NCBI GenBank assembly: GCA_017165825.1
Contig: CM029387.1
Coordinates: 13,170,798 to 13,234,797 of the forward strand
Direction: 5' to 3'
Length of the DNA stretch: 64,000 bases
Source: Hepsetus odoe
Lineage: Eukaryota > Chordata > Actinopteri > Characiformes > Hepsetidae
Numbering within the stretch: position 1 is the stretch's first letter; each line of letters starts with the position of its first letter. The notes beneath the pieces are model-generated. The model ran no database searches, was not told the origin of the DNA, and was given only the letters and a program-made list of their open reading frames with translations. Below are positions 31,556 to 42,624 of this stretch, piece by piece. The translations under genes were made by a program, and so were the position numbers.

Positions 31556-32559
31556 GTTGGTATCCTTACTGGTCCTCCTTGAACTTAGTGCAGCGTATGA
31601 CAGCATCGATCACAATATCTTACTGCACAGACTAGGAAACTTAAATTTAACAGTTATATATCTCAGCTAAAACTGAAGATAAACTCAAAGTAAAAAAGAT
31701 TGAGGATTGTATAGGAGATTTAAAAGAGAAAATCACTCAATTTTCTTATATTAAATTCTAAAAAGACAGAACTTCTTTTGCTAGATCACAGAATTGCTAG
31801 AAACAAACTTTCAGGTTTAATGCTTGATTTTCCTAATCTTAAAATTAACTTTATGCAGTTTGTCAAAAGCCTGGGCATCGCAATTGACGCAGATCTTTCT
31901 CTAGGTACACTCGTTGGAAACATCACTGAAATAGCTTTCCTCCACCTTAGAAACATTGCTAACCTTGGAAGCACACTCACACTACGTGAGGCAGAAATAC
32001 TGATGCATGCATTTATCACCTCAAGACTAGATTATTGTAATGCCCTGCTGCCAGGATGTTCCAGCAAAAGCCTTCATAAAGGTCGTAAAGGTTCATAAAG
32101 GTCCTAAAGTCCTGAGTCCATCGATCTCCGTAAGTGTCTTCTGAGTTACATACCAGCAGCTACTCCGAGTCGGCAATACTACGATCATCTTATTTTTCTG
32201 CCAACCTTAACTTCAGATCAGCTACATCAGACTGGCTCTTCTGCAGGAGCTGCTGCTACGAAGATTAAAGCTTTCCCCATTCAAACAGAGCTACCACCAT
32301 TAGATCATCAACCTCCAATTATAGTCACTAGTGGACTTTTATTGAAACTCATATTTACTGGAAACTGCTACTATACAGGGTTTTACTCTTTACTTTTCTT
32401 TCCGGTGTCGACCAGAAAAGGATGGGTTCCCATTTTGGGTCTTGGTTTCCCTCAAGGTTTCTTCCTCATGTTTGGGGGAGTTTTTCCTGGCCTCTGTCGC
32501 CCTTGGCTTACCCAACTAGGGCTTGAGCTTTTGTATGAGGAAATCAGAGTGTGGCAGAG

Positions 32560-32765
32560 CGAGGGGGGGAGTGCTGGAGTCCATCCCAGCGCACACAGGG
32601 CGAAGGACGGGGGACACACCCTGGACAGGTCGCCAGCCCATCGCATGGAGGAGCGTGATGGGGACAGCACCTTGCTCAAGGGTACCTCAGGGCAACCTAT
32701 TGGGAAGGGGTTCCAACCCCCGATCATGTGGCCAACGCCCTAACCATTAGGCCACCGCTGCCCCA
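32560..32765 (-). mobile_element. tRNA-derived SINE (type 1), inverted
   Basis: The plus strand reads GTGCTGGAGTCCATCCCAGC to CCATTAGGCCACCGCTGCCCC. The 3' tail is truncated. Confidence 0.85.
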
Positions 32766-32774
32766 CGATCACAA

Positions 32775-34600
32775 AGTGATGTATATAAATTAGAGTTATT
32801 GTGAATGTCATGTTTGATAAGATGGTGATCTGAGATTACTGCTTACTGTACAATAATGGCTATTTTGTCAACTTGAAGACCTAGTGTAAGGCTAATTTCA
32901 ATGAGTCTAAATCATGATTGACATTGAGTGGGCCCCATTACATTCTGGATAAAGCCTATAATATCAAGGATGGATGTGAAGGCTAATTTCAATGAGTCTT
33001 GCACTTTCTCTATATGGACATTAAAGTCTCCAACAATTATAACTTTATTTTTATAAACTGACAGGCTTGCTAGAAAATCACGTCATGGTCCTGGTGGCCT
33101 ATAGATGGTAATCAATGAAAAGGCTGTCTTTTTTGTATTTGGGTTACTTATATTGAGTTTCAAAAGCAAATAAGTTTAAACCTCTTCTCTGACTAAAAAC
33201 TATGGTGTTATGTACAAATGCTATGCCTGTTTATGTACAAATGCTATGCCTCCCCCTCTGCCACTTAAGCGAGGATTGTGATAGCTATAACCTGTAGGGG
33301 TGCTTTCATTTAATATAATAAACTAATTTAACCCAGGTTTCTGTGAGGCACAGAATGTCAAAATCCTCCTCATTAATCATCTCATTTAAAATGACAGCTT
33401 TAGAATTATCTAATATTGAGAAGTCCCAGCTTTAGATCTAAGGTGCTGTTGTTTACTGATTAAGTTTAACATTAATGAAATTCGTAGAGTAGATTGAGTT
33501 TTTCTTTTGTATACTTTTGTTTGGGGAACAGACACTGTCTCAATATGGTGAACCTTGTGTGCTGCCTCACAGTCAGTTCTGTGGCCTGATCCCAGCCCGG
33601 TTTGTCAGCAGGGGCTACCTCAACTACTCTGCCGTCTAACTAGAAGACTGTGGACTATGCTGCAAGAAGTGACAGCAGCACCCTCCTGCGAAGGGTGGAC
33701 ACCATCCTGACCTAAAAAACCAGGCTTGCCCTCAAAAGTAGACCAATTATCTATATACCTCACATTATTTTTTGAGCACCACTTGGACATCCAGCAGTGT
33801 AACACCCACAGCCTGCTGTAAGCTTCAGTGCTGTGCTGCATTTGTATCGGGCCAGAGCATATTATGCCATCAGACATTGTCTGGGCAAATTTGCACACCT
33901 CTAAAACATTACACTTAGTTACCTCTGACTGCTGCAGACAAATATCATTTGCCCCTACATGGTAGACTACCCTTTCATATATATGGCTAGCTAACAGTAT
34001 AAGATTCCCTAACAAGTCTGGGGGCCTGGCTCCTGAGATATCCAACAATAGCTGGCCCTGGTGCCCCTAAAGGAGTAGCTATTTTCAGGTGCTGGATAAT
34101 AGTGTTTCCAATCACCAGAGCACCTTTAACAGGCTTCTCAGCTGGTGCCTCACTGAGTGGGGGCAAATTTGTTTGACACGTGAAAAGTTTGGGGGTTGGT
34201 GCTCGTGTGGGGGTGCCTCAGAGCGAGCTTTGGCTTTATGGCTATGCCGCCGACACATCACCCACTCACCCTGCTGCTAGGGCTCTACAGCTGGAGTCGA
34301 GGGCGTGCTAGCTCTCCCTGAGGCACCCAGAGCAGCTAGCGGCGAGTCTGACTCTCTAGCCCTCATTAAAATCTGGATGTGCTCCTCTAACACAGACAAC
34401 TTCTCCATCAAGGACAAAACTAACTGGCACTTCTCACAAACCTACTTAATGCTAATGCTAGTGATGGAGAAACAGCTAGAACTAAACATACCGCACTTGG
34501 AACAAGCAACAAACTTGACACCTGCCATATTAATACTCACACTGTTGATGGTCGGTCTAGACGTTAAACGAATGGCAATTTAGCGATTTTGTTGTGCTTG
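32775..34600 (-). pseudogene. L2/CR1-type LINE 5' half: ORF1 and start of endonuclease
   Basis: On the minus strand the ORF1-like protein begins near 34545. It has a cysteine pair region (VCEKCQLVL) and a short coiled coil (LMEKLSVLEEHIQILM), then an SGNH/GDSL-type esterase domain at 33620-34048. The endonuclease start follows at 33570-32780. ORF1 frames are broken by at least one stop. The 3' half of this LINE is absent here. The same ORF1/endonuclease junction recurs at 60205-60610. Confidence 0.7.
33620..34048 (-). pseudogene. SGNH-esterase-like domain of LINE ORF1
   Basis: A 142-codon open stretch with VVYHVGANDI (the G-x-N-D block III) and QDGVHPSQEGA (the D-x-x-H block V with catalytic Asp and His). 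Such esterase domains are known in ORF1 of CR1/L2-clade LINEs, where they may help bind membranes or lipids. The block I serine region lies upstream in a different frame (near 34060), so the domain is not intact as one protein. Confidence 0.7.
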
Positions 34601-34714
34601 GTCCGACTTTACAAACTTGGCAGAAGTTATTAGGTGGCGTCAGGAAGCAGCGAGCTACAGCGTCAGAAAGCGGCAAGAAGCAGGTGAAAGAGAGGTGAAG
34701 AAGAGTGCAGGCAG

Positions 34715-34975
34715 CTTAGAATGTGTCAAAGATATCGTGATCTGTAGTAAGAGTAGGGAGAGAATACCCTTAGAGATGAAGATATGCTCTAGAGAAGAGA
34801 GGAATGAAAATGGGTAGGGCAAAGAATACATGAGTGTGGACAAAAGGGAAGACAGTTGAATGGTTAGGATGCAGGAAGAAGTGTTAAAGGTAGAGAAATT
34901 TGAATACCTGGGATCAAAAGTTCAGAGTAAAGGGGAGTGCAGCAGAGAGGTGTAGAGTGCAGAAAGGTTGGAATG
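34715..34975 (+). mobile_element. RTE-type LINE fragment, RT palm to thumb
   Basis: The plus strand reads DIVICSKSRE near 34733 and, in another frame, FEYLGSKVQSKGECSREV near 34890-34945. Truncated and frameshifted. Confidence 0.7.
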
Positions 34976-34994
34976 GAATGGGAAAATTTTAATT

Positions 34995-36600
34995 TGCTGC
35001 AGTACGTCAAGTCAAGTAGGATTTTATTGTCATTTCAACCATATACACAGTACATAGTGAAACGAAGTAACGTTCCTCCAGGACCCTGGTGCTACAAGTA
35101 AGACACGGCGTAAGACACGGCGTAAGACACGGCGTAAGACACGACGTAAGACACGACGTAAGACACGATGTAAGACACGACGTAAGACACGACGTAAGAC
35201 ACGACAGACAGTGCAACAACAACAGACAGAACATGCAGTGCATTCATCTGTCGCTGCTTTGTTCTTGCAGTGTTATAGAACAAAGCAGCCCATGCTACTA
35301 GCAATATGATGGAGCAGCAGTGTTTTGGAGCAGTGCGGAGTGCAGAAAATAAATACTAGTAATAAGTAGTAAGTATTAAATATTGCAATAAGTAGTAAGT
35401 GTTGCAGTGGTAAAGTTCAAGAGTCTGATGGCCAGGGGGATGGTCCTGGAAGTGGAGGGCCGTATGCTGTGGAACCTTTTCCCGGATGGCAGGAGGGAGA
35501 AGGTTGCTTTGCAGATGCAGCGAGTGGTGAAGATGTCCTGAACAGAAGGCAGAGAGACCCCAATGATTTTCTCAGCTGTTCTCACTACCCGTTGTAGGGA
35601 CTTGCGGTCTAAGACGTTGCAGTTCCCGTAGCAGGCAGTAATGAAGCTGCTCCCAGTAAGGAAGTCCAGGATCCAGTTACAGAGGGAGGTGTTCAGGCCC
35701 AGCAGCCTCAGCTTCTCACTCAGATGCTGAGGGATGATGGTGTTGAATGCTGAATTGTAATTGATGAACAGCATTCTGACATAACTGTCCTTTCTGTCCA
35801 GATGAGAAAGGGCCAGATGGAGGGTGGTGGAGATTGCATCGTCCGTTGAGTGGTTGGGACAATACGCAAGGGGATCCAGTGAGGAAGGGATCTGGATCTT
35901 GATGTGCCTCATGACCAGCCTCTCGAAGCACTTCATGAGGATAGGTGTGAGTGCGACAGGATGATAGTCATTGAGGGAGGAGACAGATGATTTCTTGAAG
36001 CACCTTGGACCAACAGTGGTGCTCAGAGAGATGTTGAAGATGCCGGTGAGAACATCTGCCAGCTGTTCTGCACATCCTCTGAGCACGCGACCTTGTATGT
36101 TGTCTGGGCCAGCAGCTTTCCGTGGGTTGACTCTCAGTAGAGATCTTCTCACCTCGGCCGTGGTCAAACAGAGAACCTGGTTGTTTGGAGGAGGGATGGG
36201 CTTCCTCATTTCTGTGTTGTTCGCCACATCAAACCTTGCGTAGAAGCGGTTCAGCGCATCTGGGAGGGAGGAGTCACCGTCACAGACAGGTGGAGATGTC
36301 CTGTAGTTGGTGAGGGCCTGAATGCCCTGCCACATGACAGGATAGCCGGTTGGCTAGCATTAGCCTTCAGCTGAGCCCGGACTCCAGCACGCGCGCCGCA
36401 TTTCTCTTTCCTCTCGCACCGCTTTCAATGTCCTCTCAGTCAGCCAGGTACAACAGGCGATCTCAGGGACTGAAGGCTGAAGGTCTTCTCAGCACGCCGA
36501 GCTCCCGTAGCGTAGTGTGGAGCTCCAGCAGTGTTTGGAGGTTATATTTAAGAGCATTCGCAGTTGTGATGCTCATGTTCAAATCTACTGATGAAAAGAT
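34995..36600 (-). pseudogene. Jockey-like LINE, RT deleted in the middle
   Basis: A minus-strand frame at 35376-36335 (319 codons) gives the RT N-terminal half: NPRKAAGPDNIQGRVL, CFKKSSVSSLNDYHPVALTP, MKCFERLVMRH, LDPLAYCPNHSTDDAI, MLFINYNSAFNTIIPQHL and LCNWILDFLTG. It is then joined directly to the C-terminal end (TACYGNCNVLDRKSLQRVVRT, EKIIGVSLPSVQDI). The FADD catalytic block and thumb are absent, so about 200 residues are deleted although the frame stays open across the junction. The 3' tail carries a 12-bp minisatellite. The clade name is a best guess from motif order. Confidence 0.75.
35098..35205. repeat. 12-bp minisatellite, nine units
   Basis: Nine tandem GTAAGACACGRC units (last base variations G/A and one T) in the tail of the minus-strand LINE. 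Uninterrupted frames across it on both strands are due to the period being a multiple of three. Confidence 0.92.
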
Positions 36601-36789
36601 GATACCCAGTCACATTATACTCTTTCACATTTAATCTAGGATTAATCAAAATTTTATATTATACTATCTACTTCAACCATACATGAGTTTGAAATTTAAA
36701 ATACGTTTTACATTTAAAATACATTTAAAATTTTAAAAATGTATGTAATATGAATAATTATAATTAAAATTATGCAAATATTATTATTT

Positions 36790-37045
36790 TGGGGCAGCAG
36801 TAGCATAATGTTTAGGGACTTGGCCCCAGATCGGAAGATTGTGGGTTCGATTCCCTAACCAGTAGGTTGCCATGAGGTACCATTGAGCAAGGTACCGTCC
36901 CCATCACTGCTCCCTGGGCGCTTTCAATAGCTGCCCCCTGCTGCACGTATGTGTATGGGTGAAATGCGTAGATTGAGTTTCGTTGTGTTGTGCTGTGCTG
37001 TGTTTCACAATGACGAGGATAGTCACTTTCACTTTTTAATTGAAA
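36790..37045 (+). mobile_element. tRNA-derived SINE (type 1), full length
   Basis: Head GGGGCAGCAGTAGCATAATG, B-box GGGTTCGATTCC, body with GAGCAAGGTACCGTCCCCAT, and a tail GTTTCACAATGACGAGGATA then CACTTTCACTTTT. Confidence 0.85.
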
Positions 37046-37863
37046 TCTGTGTATATGTTTTGCTCACTACAATGAGATTTGGCACTATCCAACTTAGTTG
37101 TTTAAAGGCCAGTATCATTTGGGACCACTGAGTCAGCTATGAGCTTCATATCATGAAGAGTATGGTAAAGAATTCATCCTGAAGTTTTCTCAGAATGCCT
37201 TCTTCTTAGGGAGCATAAATGGTCAACACTTTTCTACTCATCCACTCTTTGTTAATTCTACTGACCTATCTAAGCGTTCTTCCACAAATGTTTTGAAAGC
37301 CTCTGTTGCAAATAAAACTCACTTAACCTTATTTACAGTGACACTCACTTTACTACATTTACAAAACCCTGGCACCCAGTTTCTCCTCCGGTTCGTACTA
37401 CGCACCAATGATTTCCCATTCTACGTCTATATCTCATTTTCTTTTGTTTGCTTAGCGTATACAGGGACTAACAAAGATGCTGGCATGTTCAGTCTCTCCC
37501 TGTACATCGTTTTCGGTCAGATGTCGGTTCATTCGCCGTGAACTCTTTGTGCTGTATTTCATGTGCTTTTGCATTAACTTTGCAATTAACTATGGCTCAC
37601 TTATCACTCCACACTTCCTTCACGCCAGAACTCGACTCACGCAAGCTTAGTTTTTTTTGGTTGTTTAGGTTTAGTTTTTGTAATTAAGGATTTTTCAGAC
37701 TTTATTTTTTTGCGTGTGGGAATGTTCGTAAGTGTCTAGCATGAAATTGGTCTAGCACAAACTCTTAAAATGTGTTCAAAGTTTTCACATTTTGTTGACT
37801 ATTACACTATGTATTCAATGGTATAATTAACTATTTTTGTTCTTAAAAATCTTTAATCCATTC
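37046..37863. other. No gene seen
   Basis: AT-rich, no recognised repeat or coding pattern. Confidence 0.5.
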
Positions 37864-39290
37864 CAGACCATACAAACTGTATGTAAGTATTTTTTAATCA
37901 TATTTACATACAATCTTATGGGGAAATTACGGTTGGGTCACATCCAAATTAGGTTGCGTCCAGAGTTTTGGAATGAATCATTGTCGTGACCAAAGATTTC
38001 ACTGTCACTTGAACACATGAGAGGGACTACTGTTACTCATCATGCCAAAGACAAAGGAAAGCAGTCTGGAGCTCAGAAAGAAGATAGTAGAGGCTCATGA
38101 TAAGGGGGAAGGCTACACTGCCATTTCGAAGCAGTTCACAGTGTCTAGAACCACTGTACTTTGCATCATTGCCAAGTACAAGGAGACGAATTCTGTAAGA
38201 AACAAACCTGGCTGTGGCCAAAAGCGCAAGATTTCAAGAAATCTGGAGAGGAAAATAGTCAGAGATGTCTGCAAGGAGCCCCGGACATCTGCCAAGATGA
38301 TTGTTGCTGACCTGGCCTCTTCTGGAGTTGATATTTCAAGGAACACAGTTGTGAGGGCTCTTCATTGTGGTGGGCTTCAGAGCCATCGTCCCAGAAGAAC
38401 CCCTTTACTCAAAAAGCGGCACATCACAGCCCAACTGAGGTTTGCCTGTGAACATTGGAAAAGTAAAGATGTGTTCTGGAAGTCTGTGCTTTGTTCTGAT
38501 GAGACTAAACTGGAACTGTTTGGGCACATGGATGTTGCTTATGTTTGGCGAAGAAAGGGAGAGGCATTCAACCCTAGGAACACAGTCCCCACAATTAAAC
38601 ATGGTGGTGGGAGCATCATGCCATGGAGTTGTTATGCAGCCTCAGGCACAGGGAGTGTTCAGGTGCATGGCATCATGGAAAAAGAAAATTATGCTGATAT
38701 TTTGAGGGGGAATATGTAGAAATCTGCTCATAGTCTAGGCTTAGGTCATTGCTGGATCTTCCAACAAGACAATGACCCAAAGCATACATCAAAATTAGTC
38801 CAACAATTCCTCAAGGATACGAAAACCAAGATCCTGGAGTGGCCCGCACAGAGCCCAGACCTCAGTCCTATTGAGAATCTGTGGCGGGTGCTCAAAGTGA
38901 ATGTCCATTCTCGGAAACCATGCAATTTGGACCAGCCAGAACAATTTGCAATGGAAGAATGGGCCAAAATCCCTCAGGAGACCTGTGCCAACCTAGTAAA
39001 GAACTACTCTAAGAGATTGTTGTCAGTTGGGGCTCAAAAAGGGTACACTATTTACTATTAATGGCCAGGGGGCTAATAATTTTGGATGTCTCATTTTTGC
39101 CCTTTCTTGTTTCAACTTGGTGTATCAATAAAATATCCTAATTAAACATAGTGGACATTGTTTTTTATAGTGTATTTGTTTTCAAAATAACAAACACTTG
39201 TTGTTAATGGTCATTTTCATGGAGAAATCAAGAGTTTTGTCTAATTTCATAAGGGGGGTTTATAATCTTAGGGTTTTAGCTAAGCTGTCT
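37864..39290 (+). mobile_element. Tc1/mariner element, nearly complete
   Basis: Contains a full-length Tc1-type transposase frame with one nonsense codon (38042-39061). Non-coding arms of about 180-230 bp flank it, as usual for Tc1-type elements with long terminal repeats, but I could not align clear inverted termini by eye, so the ends are approximate. Confidence 0.75.
38042..39061 (+). pseudogene. Tc1 transposase, one premature stop
   Basis: 339 codons, the normal Tc1-family length, broken only by TAG at 38717-38719 (codon 226). N-terminal paired-like HTH: MPKTKESSLELRKKIVEAHD and YTAISKQFTVSRTTV. A second HTH with GRPR-like sequence follows (GCGQKRKISRNLERKI). The DD34E catalytic triad is all present: D in LCSDETKLELF (about 38495), D in FQQDNDPKHTS (about 38760) and E in SPDLSPIENLW (about 38860). 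The end is TIYY then TAA. Single-stop damage suggests relatively recent inactivation. In an active relative this enzyme cuts and pastes the element at TA sites. Confidence 0.9.
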
Positions 39291-39419
39291 TAGTTATCAC
39301 AACAGGGAATTCCAAAGACATGTTAATGAATGATCACCGGTCAGTAGAAGAGTTTAGGTTTTCTCAACTCCCTGGGTAAGCCTAGTAACAGTGATGTTTC
39401 AAGAACTAATGTGTGATTT

Positions 39420-40135
39420 TTCTTCTTTTTTCTTTTGGCTGTGCTCGTTTAGAGGTCGCCGCAGTGGTTCAACCTTCTCCACTTCTTCTGATCCTCTGCA
39501 TCTTCCTGCTTCAAACCAACCACCTGCATGTCCTCTCTCACCACATCCACAAACCTCCTCTTTGGTCTTCCTCTTTCCTGGCAGCTCCATCTTCAACATC
39601 CTCCTTCCAATATAATCCTCATCTCTCCTCTGGACATGTCCAAACCAACACAACCTTGCCTCTCGAACTTTGTCTCTACAATGTCTAACCTAAGCTGTCC
39701 CTCTAATATACTAATTTCTTATTCTGTCCATCCTTATCACACCCAATGAAACACCTCACACCTCAGCATCTTTTACTCTGACACCTCCAGCACTGACTCC
39801 TGTCTTTTCATCAGGAGTCTGCCATTACTCTGAACTGCTGATCCCAAATATTTAAACTCCTCCACCTTTGTCACCTCTACTCCCTGCATCCTAACCACTC
39901 CACTTTCCACCCTTTCATTCACACTCATGTTTTCTGCCTTTTTGTCTCTGGGACCTCAGTTTCATTCCTCTCCTCTCTAGAGCATATCTCCAGGTTCTCC
40001 TCAAGCTGCTGCCTACCTACATTGTTCACGGAGACTCCTGTCTAACCTCGTCCATCAACCAGTCCATTACTATTGCAAACAAGAATGGGCTCAGCACTGA
40101 TCCTTGATGTAATCCAACCTTTACCTTAATTCAGT
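39420..40135 (-). mobile_element. RTE-type LINE 3' part
   Basis: Minus-strand pieces: GLHQGSALSP-like near 40100, then MSVNERVESGVVRMQGVEVT-like at 39850-39930, and the C-terminal tail CWFGHVQRRDEDYIGRRMLKM (39600-39653) through EDAEDQKKW-like sequence. Several frameshifts. Confidence 0.75.
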
Positions 40136-40629
40136 TCAATTCAGTTTATTCTTGTATAGCGCCTTTCACAACAGAGATGCCCCAAGGTGCTTTACATAGT
40201 TGTGAGACATAGGTTGTAAGCATTGTCTAAAACTCCAAAAACTCCACTGTGTGGAGAAAAACTTCTGAGGGTCCAAGATCGACTGGCTACCCAACCCCCT
40301 TGGGTATACTAGCAGTACAAAGAGTTAGTTCGGGTTTGACCCCAGGATCAGCATGGAGTCCTAAGCTGCTTCCCAGGCTCAGTAGGTCGAGCGCAGCCCC
40401 AGGTACCGGTGAGCCGCCAGGATCCCTTGACAAGGATCACATCAGATGCACCGCACAGACCAGTTGGTAGTTCAGTAGTTCAGGCGATGACCACAGCGGG
40501 CACCCCCCGGACATGTGGGGAAAGAAATGGAATGGGGAGGGTCAGCAATGAGCAGGATCCAGTAGTGACAGACACAGAAAGAAAGCAATACAGTGCAATG
40601 GCATGTACAGCAGCACCAGCGACATAAGT

Positions 40630-40905
40630 AATGAAAGTGAAAAAAAAGTGAAAGTGACAACCCTTGTCATTGCGAGGTCATGGCACAGCACACATGAACC
40701 ACAACGAAATTGGACCTCTGCATTTTACCCATGCACACTCAAACCCATGCAGCAGTGGGCAGCTATTGAAAGCGCCCGGGGAGCAGTGATGGGGACAGTA
40801 CCTTGCTCAAGGGTACCTCAGGGCAAGCTATTGGGAAGGGGTTTGAAGCCCTGATCTTCCGAGCATGCGCCTGACGCCCTAACCGCTAGGCCACCGCTGC
40901 CCCAA
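40630..40905 (-). mobile_element. tRNA-derived SINE (type 1), inverted
   Basis: The plus strand reads GTGAAAGTGACAACCCTTGT to CCGCTAGGCCACCGCTGCCCC. Inserted in the LINE 3' UTR. Confidence 0.85.
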
Positions 40906-41098
40906 ATGGCACTATGGTGACTGGTGCGGGTAAACTAAACTAAAAAAGTAAGTTTTCTTACTTTGATTTAAAGACTGAGACTGATTCGGCATCCCGTATG
41001 TAAACAGGCAGGCTATTCCATAATCTAGGGACCCGGTAACTAAAAGCTTGTGTGCCTATACATTTATTTATGCAAGGGACAATTAGAAGATCTTTATT

Positions 41099-41593
41099 CT
41101 AGGATCTAAATGGGCGATTAAGTGTATAGGCATTAAGCAGTTTGGTTAGGTATATTGGGGCAAGATCTTTAAGTGCCTTGTAGATTAAGAGGAGGACCTT
41201 GAAGTCAGCCCTGTACCTAACAGGAAACCAGTGAAGCGAGGAGAGTATGGGAGTTATGTGGTCGTACTTCCTGCTCCTGCTAACAATCCTAGCGGCTGTG
41301 TTCTGAATGCGCTGTAGGGTGCTTAATGTGCCCTGAGTGCTTCCAGAAAGTAGGGCATTACAGTAATCTAATCTACTGTATACGAATGCATGTACTACTT
41401 TTGCCGTGTCTTCTATTGACAGAAAACACCGTAGTTTGGCAATGTTCCGAAATTGCAAGAAGCATGTCTTCGCAATTGCATTAACAGGGGGATTAAATGA
41501 AAGATTTGAATCAAAAATAACACCAAGGTTACGTGCCAAAGTACTAACTGAAAACTTCAACCCATCACTGAAATGCGAAATGAAGTTGGCCCT
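41099..41593 (-). pseudogene. L2-type LINE RT, C-terminal segment
   Basis: An open stretch that reads in part FSVSTLARNLGVIFDSNLSF, SRLDYCNALLSGSTQGTL, LQRIQNTAARIVSRSRKYDHI and SLHWFPVRYRADFKVLLLIY, the classic end of L2/CR1-type RT proteins. Its upstream part is at 45693 onward, on the other side of the IQ element. Confidence 0.85.
41589..41593. repeat. 5-bp target-site duplication, left copy (GCCCT)
   Basis: GCCCT immediately left of the element end at 41594. It is repeated at 45693-45697 immediately right of the other end. A perfect 5-bp duplication is typical of LTR-element integrase. Confidence 0.92.
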
Positions 41594-41918
41594 TGTAACG
41601 GTGGCGGGGTGCAGGGAGGACGCCAATGCTGAGCCAGGAGTTTGGATCATAGTTTTATTAACTATATTAACAAAACAAAACCAAGGACTGCAGTTCTAAC
41701 TAAAATCAAGGAACTGCAGCTTAAACCAAGATACCAAATACCGAAACCACCACAGAGTGTGTAGGCTGAGCCTAACTAATGAGCCGCGCTCTGTTCTGAC
41801 TCATTGGGGCTTAAATAGTCAGCCCCAATGAGGCACACCTGTGCCTTCATGAGCTCAGGTATGCTCAATCAGAACAGAGTGTCCTCTATCGTGCCCAAAA
41901 CACACCTCATTCGTGACA
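41594..41918 (-). mobile_element. 3' LTR of IQ-element copy 4
   Basis: 325 bp, homologous to 45373-45692. It holds the same fold-back arms and TATTTAAG box. Confidence 0.93.
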
Positions 41919-42624
41919 GAATCCACCCCCAAAAGGCGCGGCTCCCGAAGCGCCAAAACATAGCCGAACCTCTGGGGGGAGGCCAAGAACAAAAATCACC
42001 CTAGAAAAAAGTCTCTTTTTGGGGCATATGGTCAGGTCCACAAAACACTTCAATACAAAAGGACCTCTGACCAGCCATGTCCAGGCAGAAGGTGGTGGTG
42101 AGGGGAATCCTAGAAGTTCAGTCCACTTCTTTATCTGTTGCCTGAACTCAACCTTGGAGTCACTGGAGGAATCACCTGACTCAGTGGAACGCCTTGCCTT
42201 GACGGAACCTGAAAGAGAACTAAACACAGATTTTACAGGATTCAAAGAGGAAGTCTTTTTCACATAGTCCGAACTCTGCTTCCAACCCCTGCCATCCTTG
42301 TTCTTCACGTCTCTTATCACAGAATCTACAGTGCAGAAGCTGTCGTTCACGTTCTTGAATTGAGACAGGTCACTGCTGATGTCTCTTGGCTCCTTCTCCT
42401 TCTTGATCATACTTCTCTGCTGCTTGGAGCTCAGTGAGGCAGTATCCCAGCTCCTGGTTCCACTACGAGAAGTTCCACATGGACTCCTCCACGAGCCACC
42501 TTGTTCTGAGCCTGCTGAACTGTGAGGGTGAACTGAAGGTACGGAGTCATAATGTAGCAGCTCAACCTCTGGAATCTTTACCTGCTTCTCCATCAGACTG
42601 TTCTTCAGCTGCTCTGCTCTGGCG
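41919..42624 (-). pseudogene. IQ-element copy 4, region after the coiled coil
   Basis: A further open stretch (part of 42743-41907, minus strand) reads SSDLSQFKNVNDSFCTVDSV, KDGRGWKQSSDYVKK and KARRSTESGDSSSDSKVEF before running into non-coding sequence near the polypurine tract. Its frame differs from that of the coiled coil, so it is either a second protein or the frameshifted end of the first. I do not recognise it. Copy 2 has a different tail here; copy 3 shares the first part. Confidence 0.5.

Larger units (their letters stand above)
28911..32510 (+). pseudogene. L2/CR1-type LINE, endonuclease to 3' end, interrupted
   Basis: Order on the plus strand: endonuclease pieces (LCLTETLVKPDEF at 28920-28960; TIYRPPGPYTQFLKEFSNFL at 29155-29220; GDFNIHIE-like at 29717; SDHHLI-like at 29915), linker (30060-30600), RT (LKIAAIKPLLKKPILDP at 30755-30800; L.LSAAYDSIDHNILLHRL-like at 31580-31640), C-terminal region (31778-32098: ITSRLDYCNALLPGCSSKSL) and 3' UTR to 32510. 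It is split by SINEs (29462-29690, 31295-31555), a partial SINE near 29240-29310 and a foreign LINE tail (30808-31110). Many stops; not functional. Confidence 0.75.

Noticed and set aside
35098..35205. CRISPR-like array (12-bp repeats)
   Set aside because: No spacers; simple minisatellite in a LINE tail.
36790..36860. tRNA gene (A-box and B-box present)
   Set aside because: The same sequence recurs with SINE body and tail many times; it cannot form a good cloverleaf acceptor stem by eye, so it is a SINE head.
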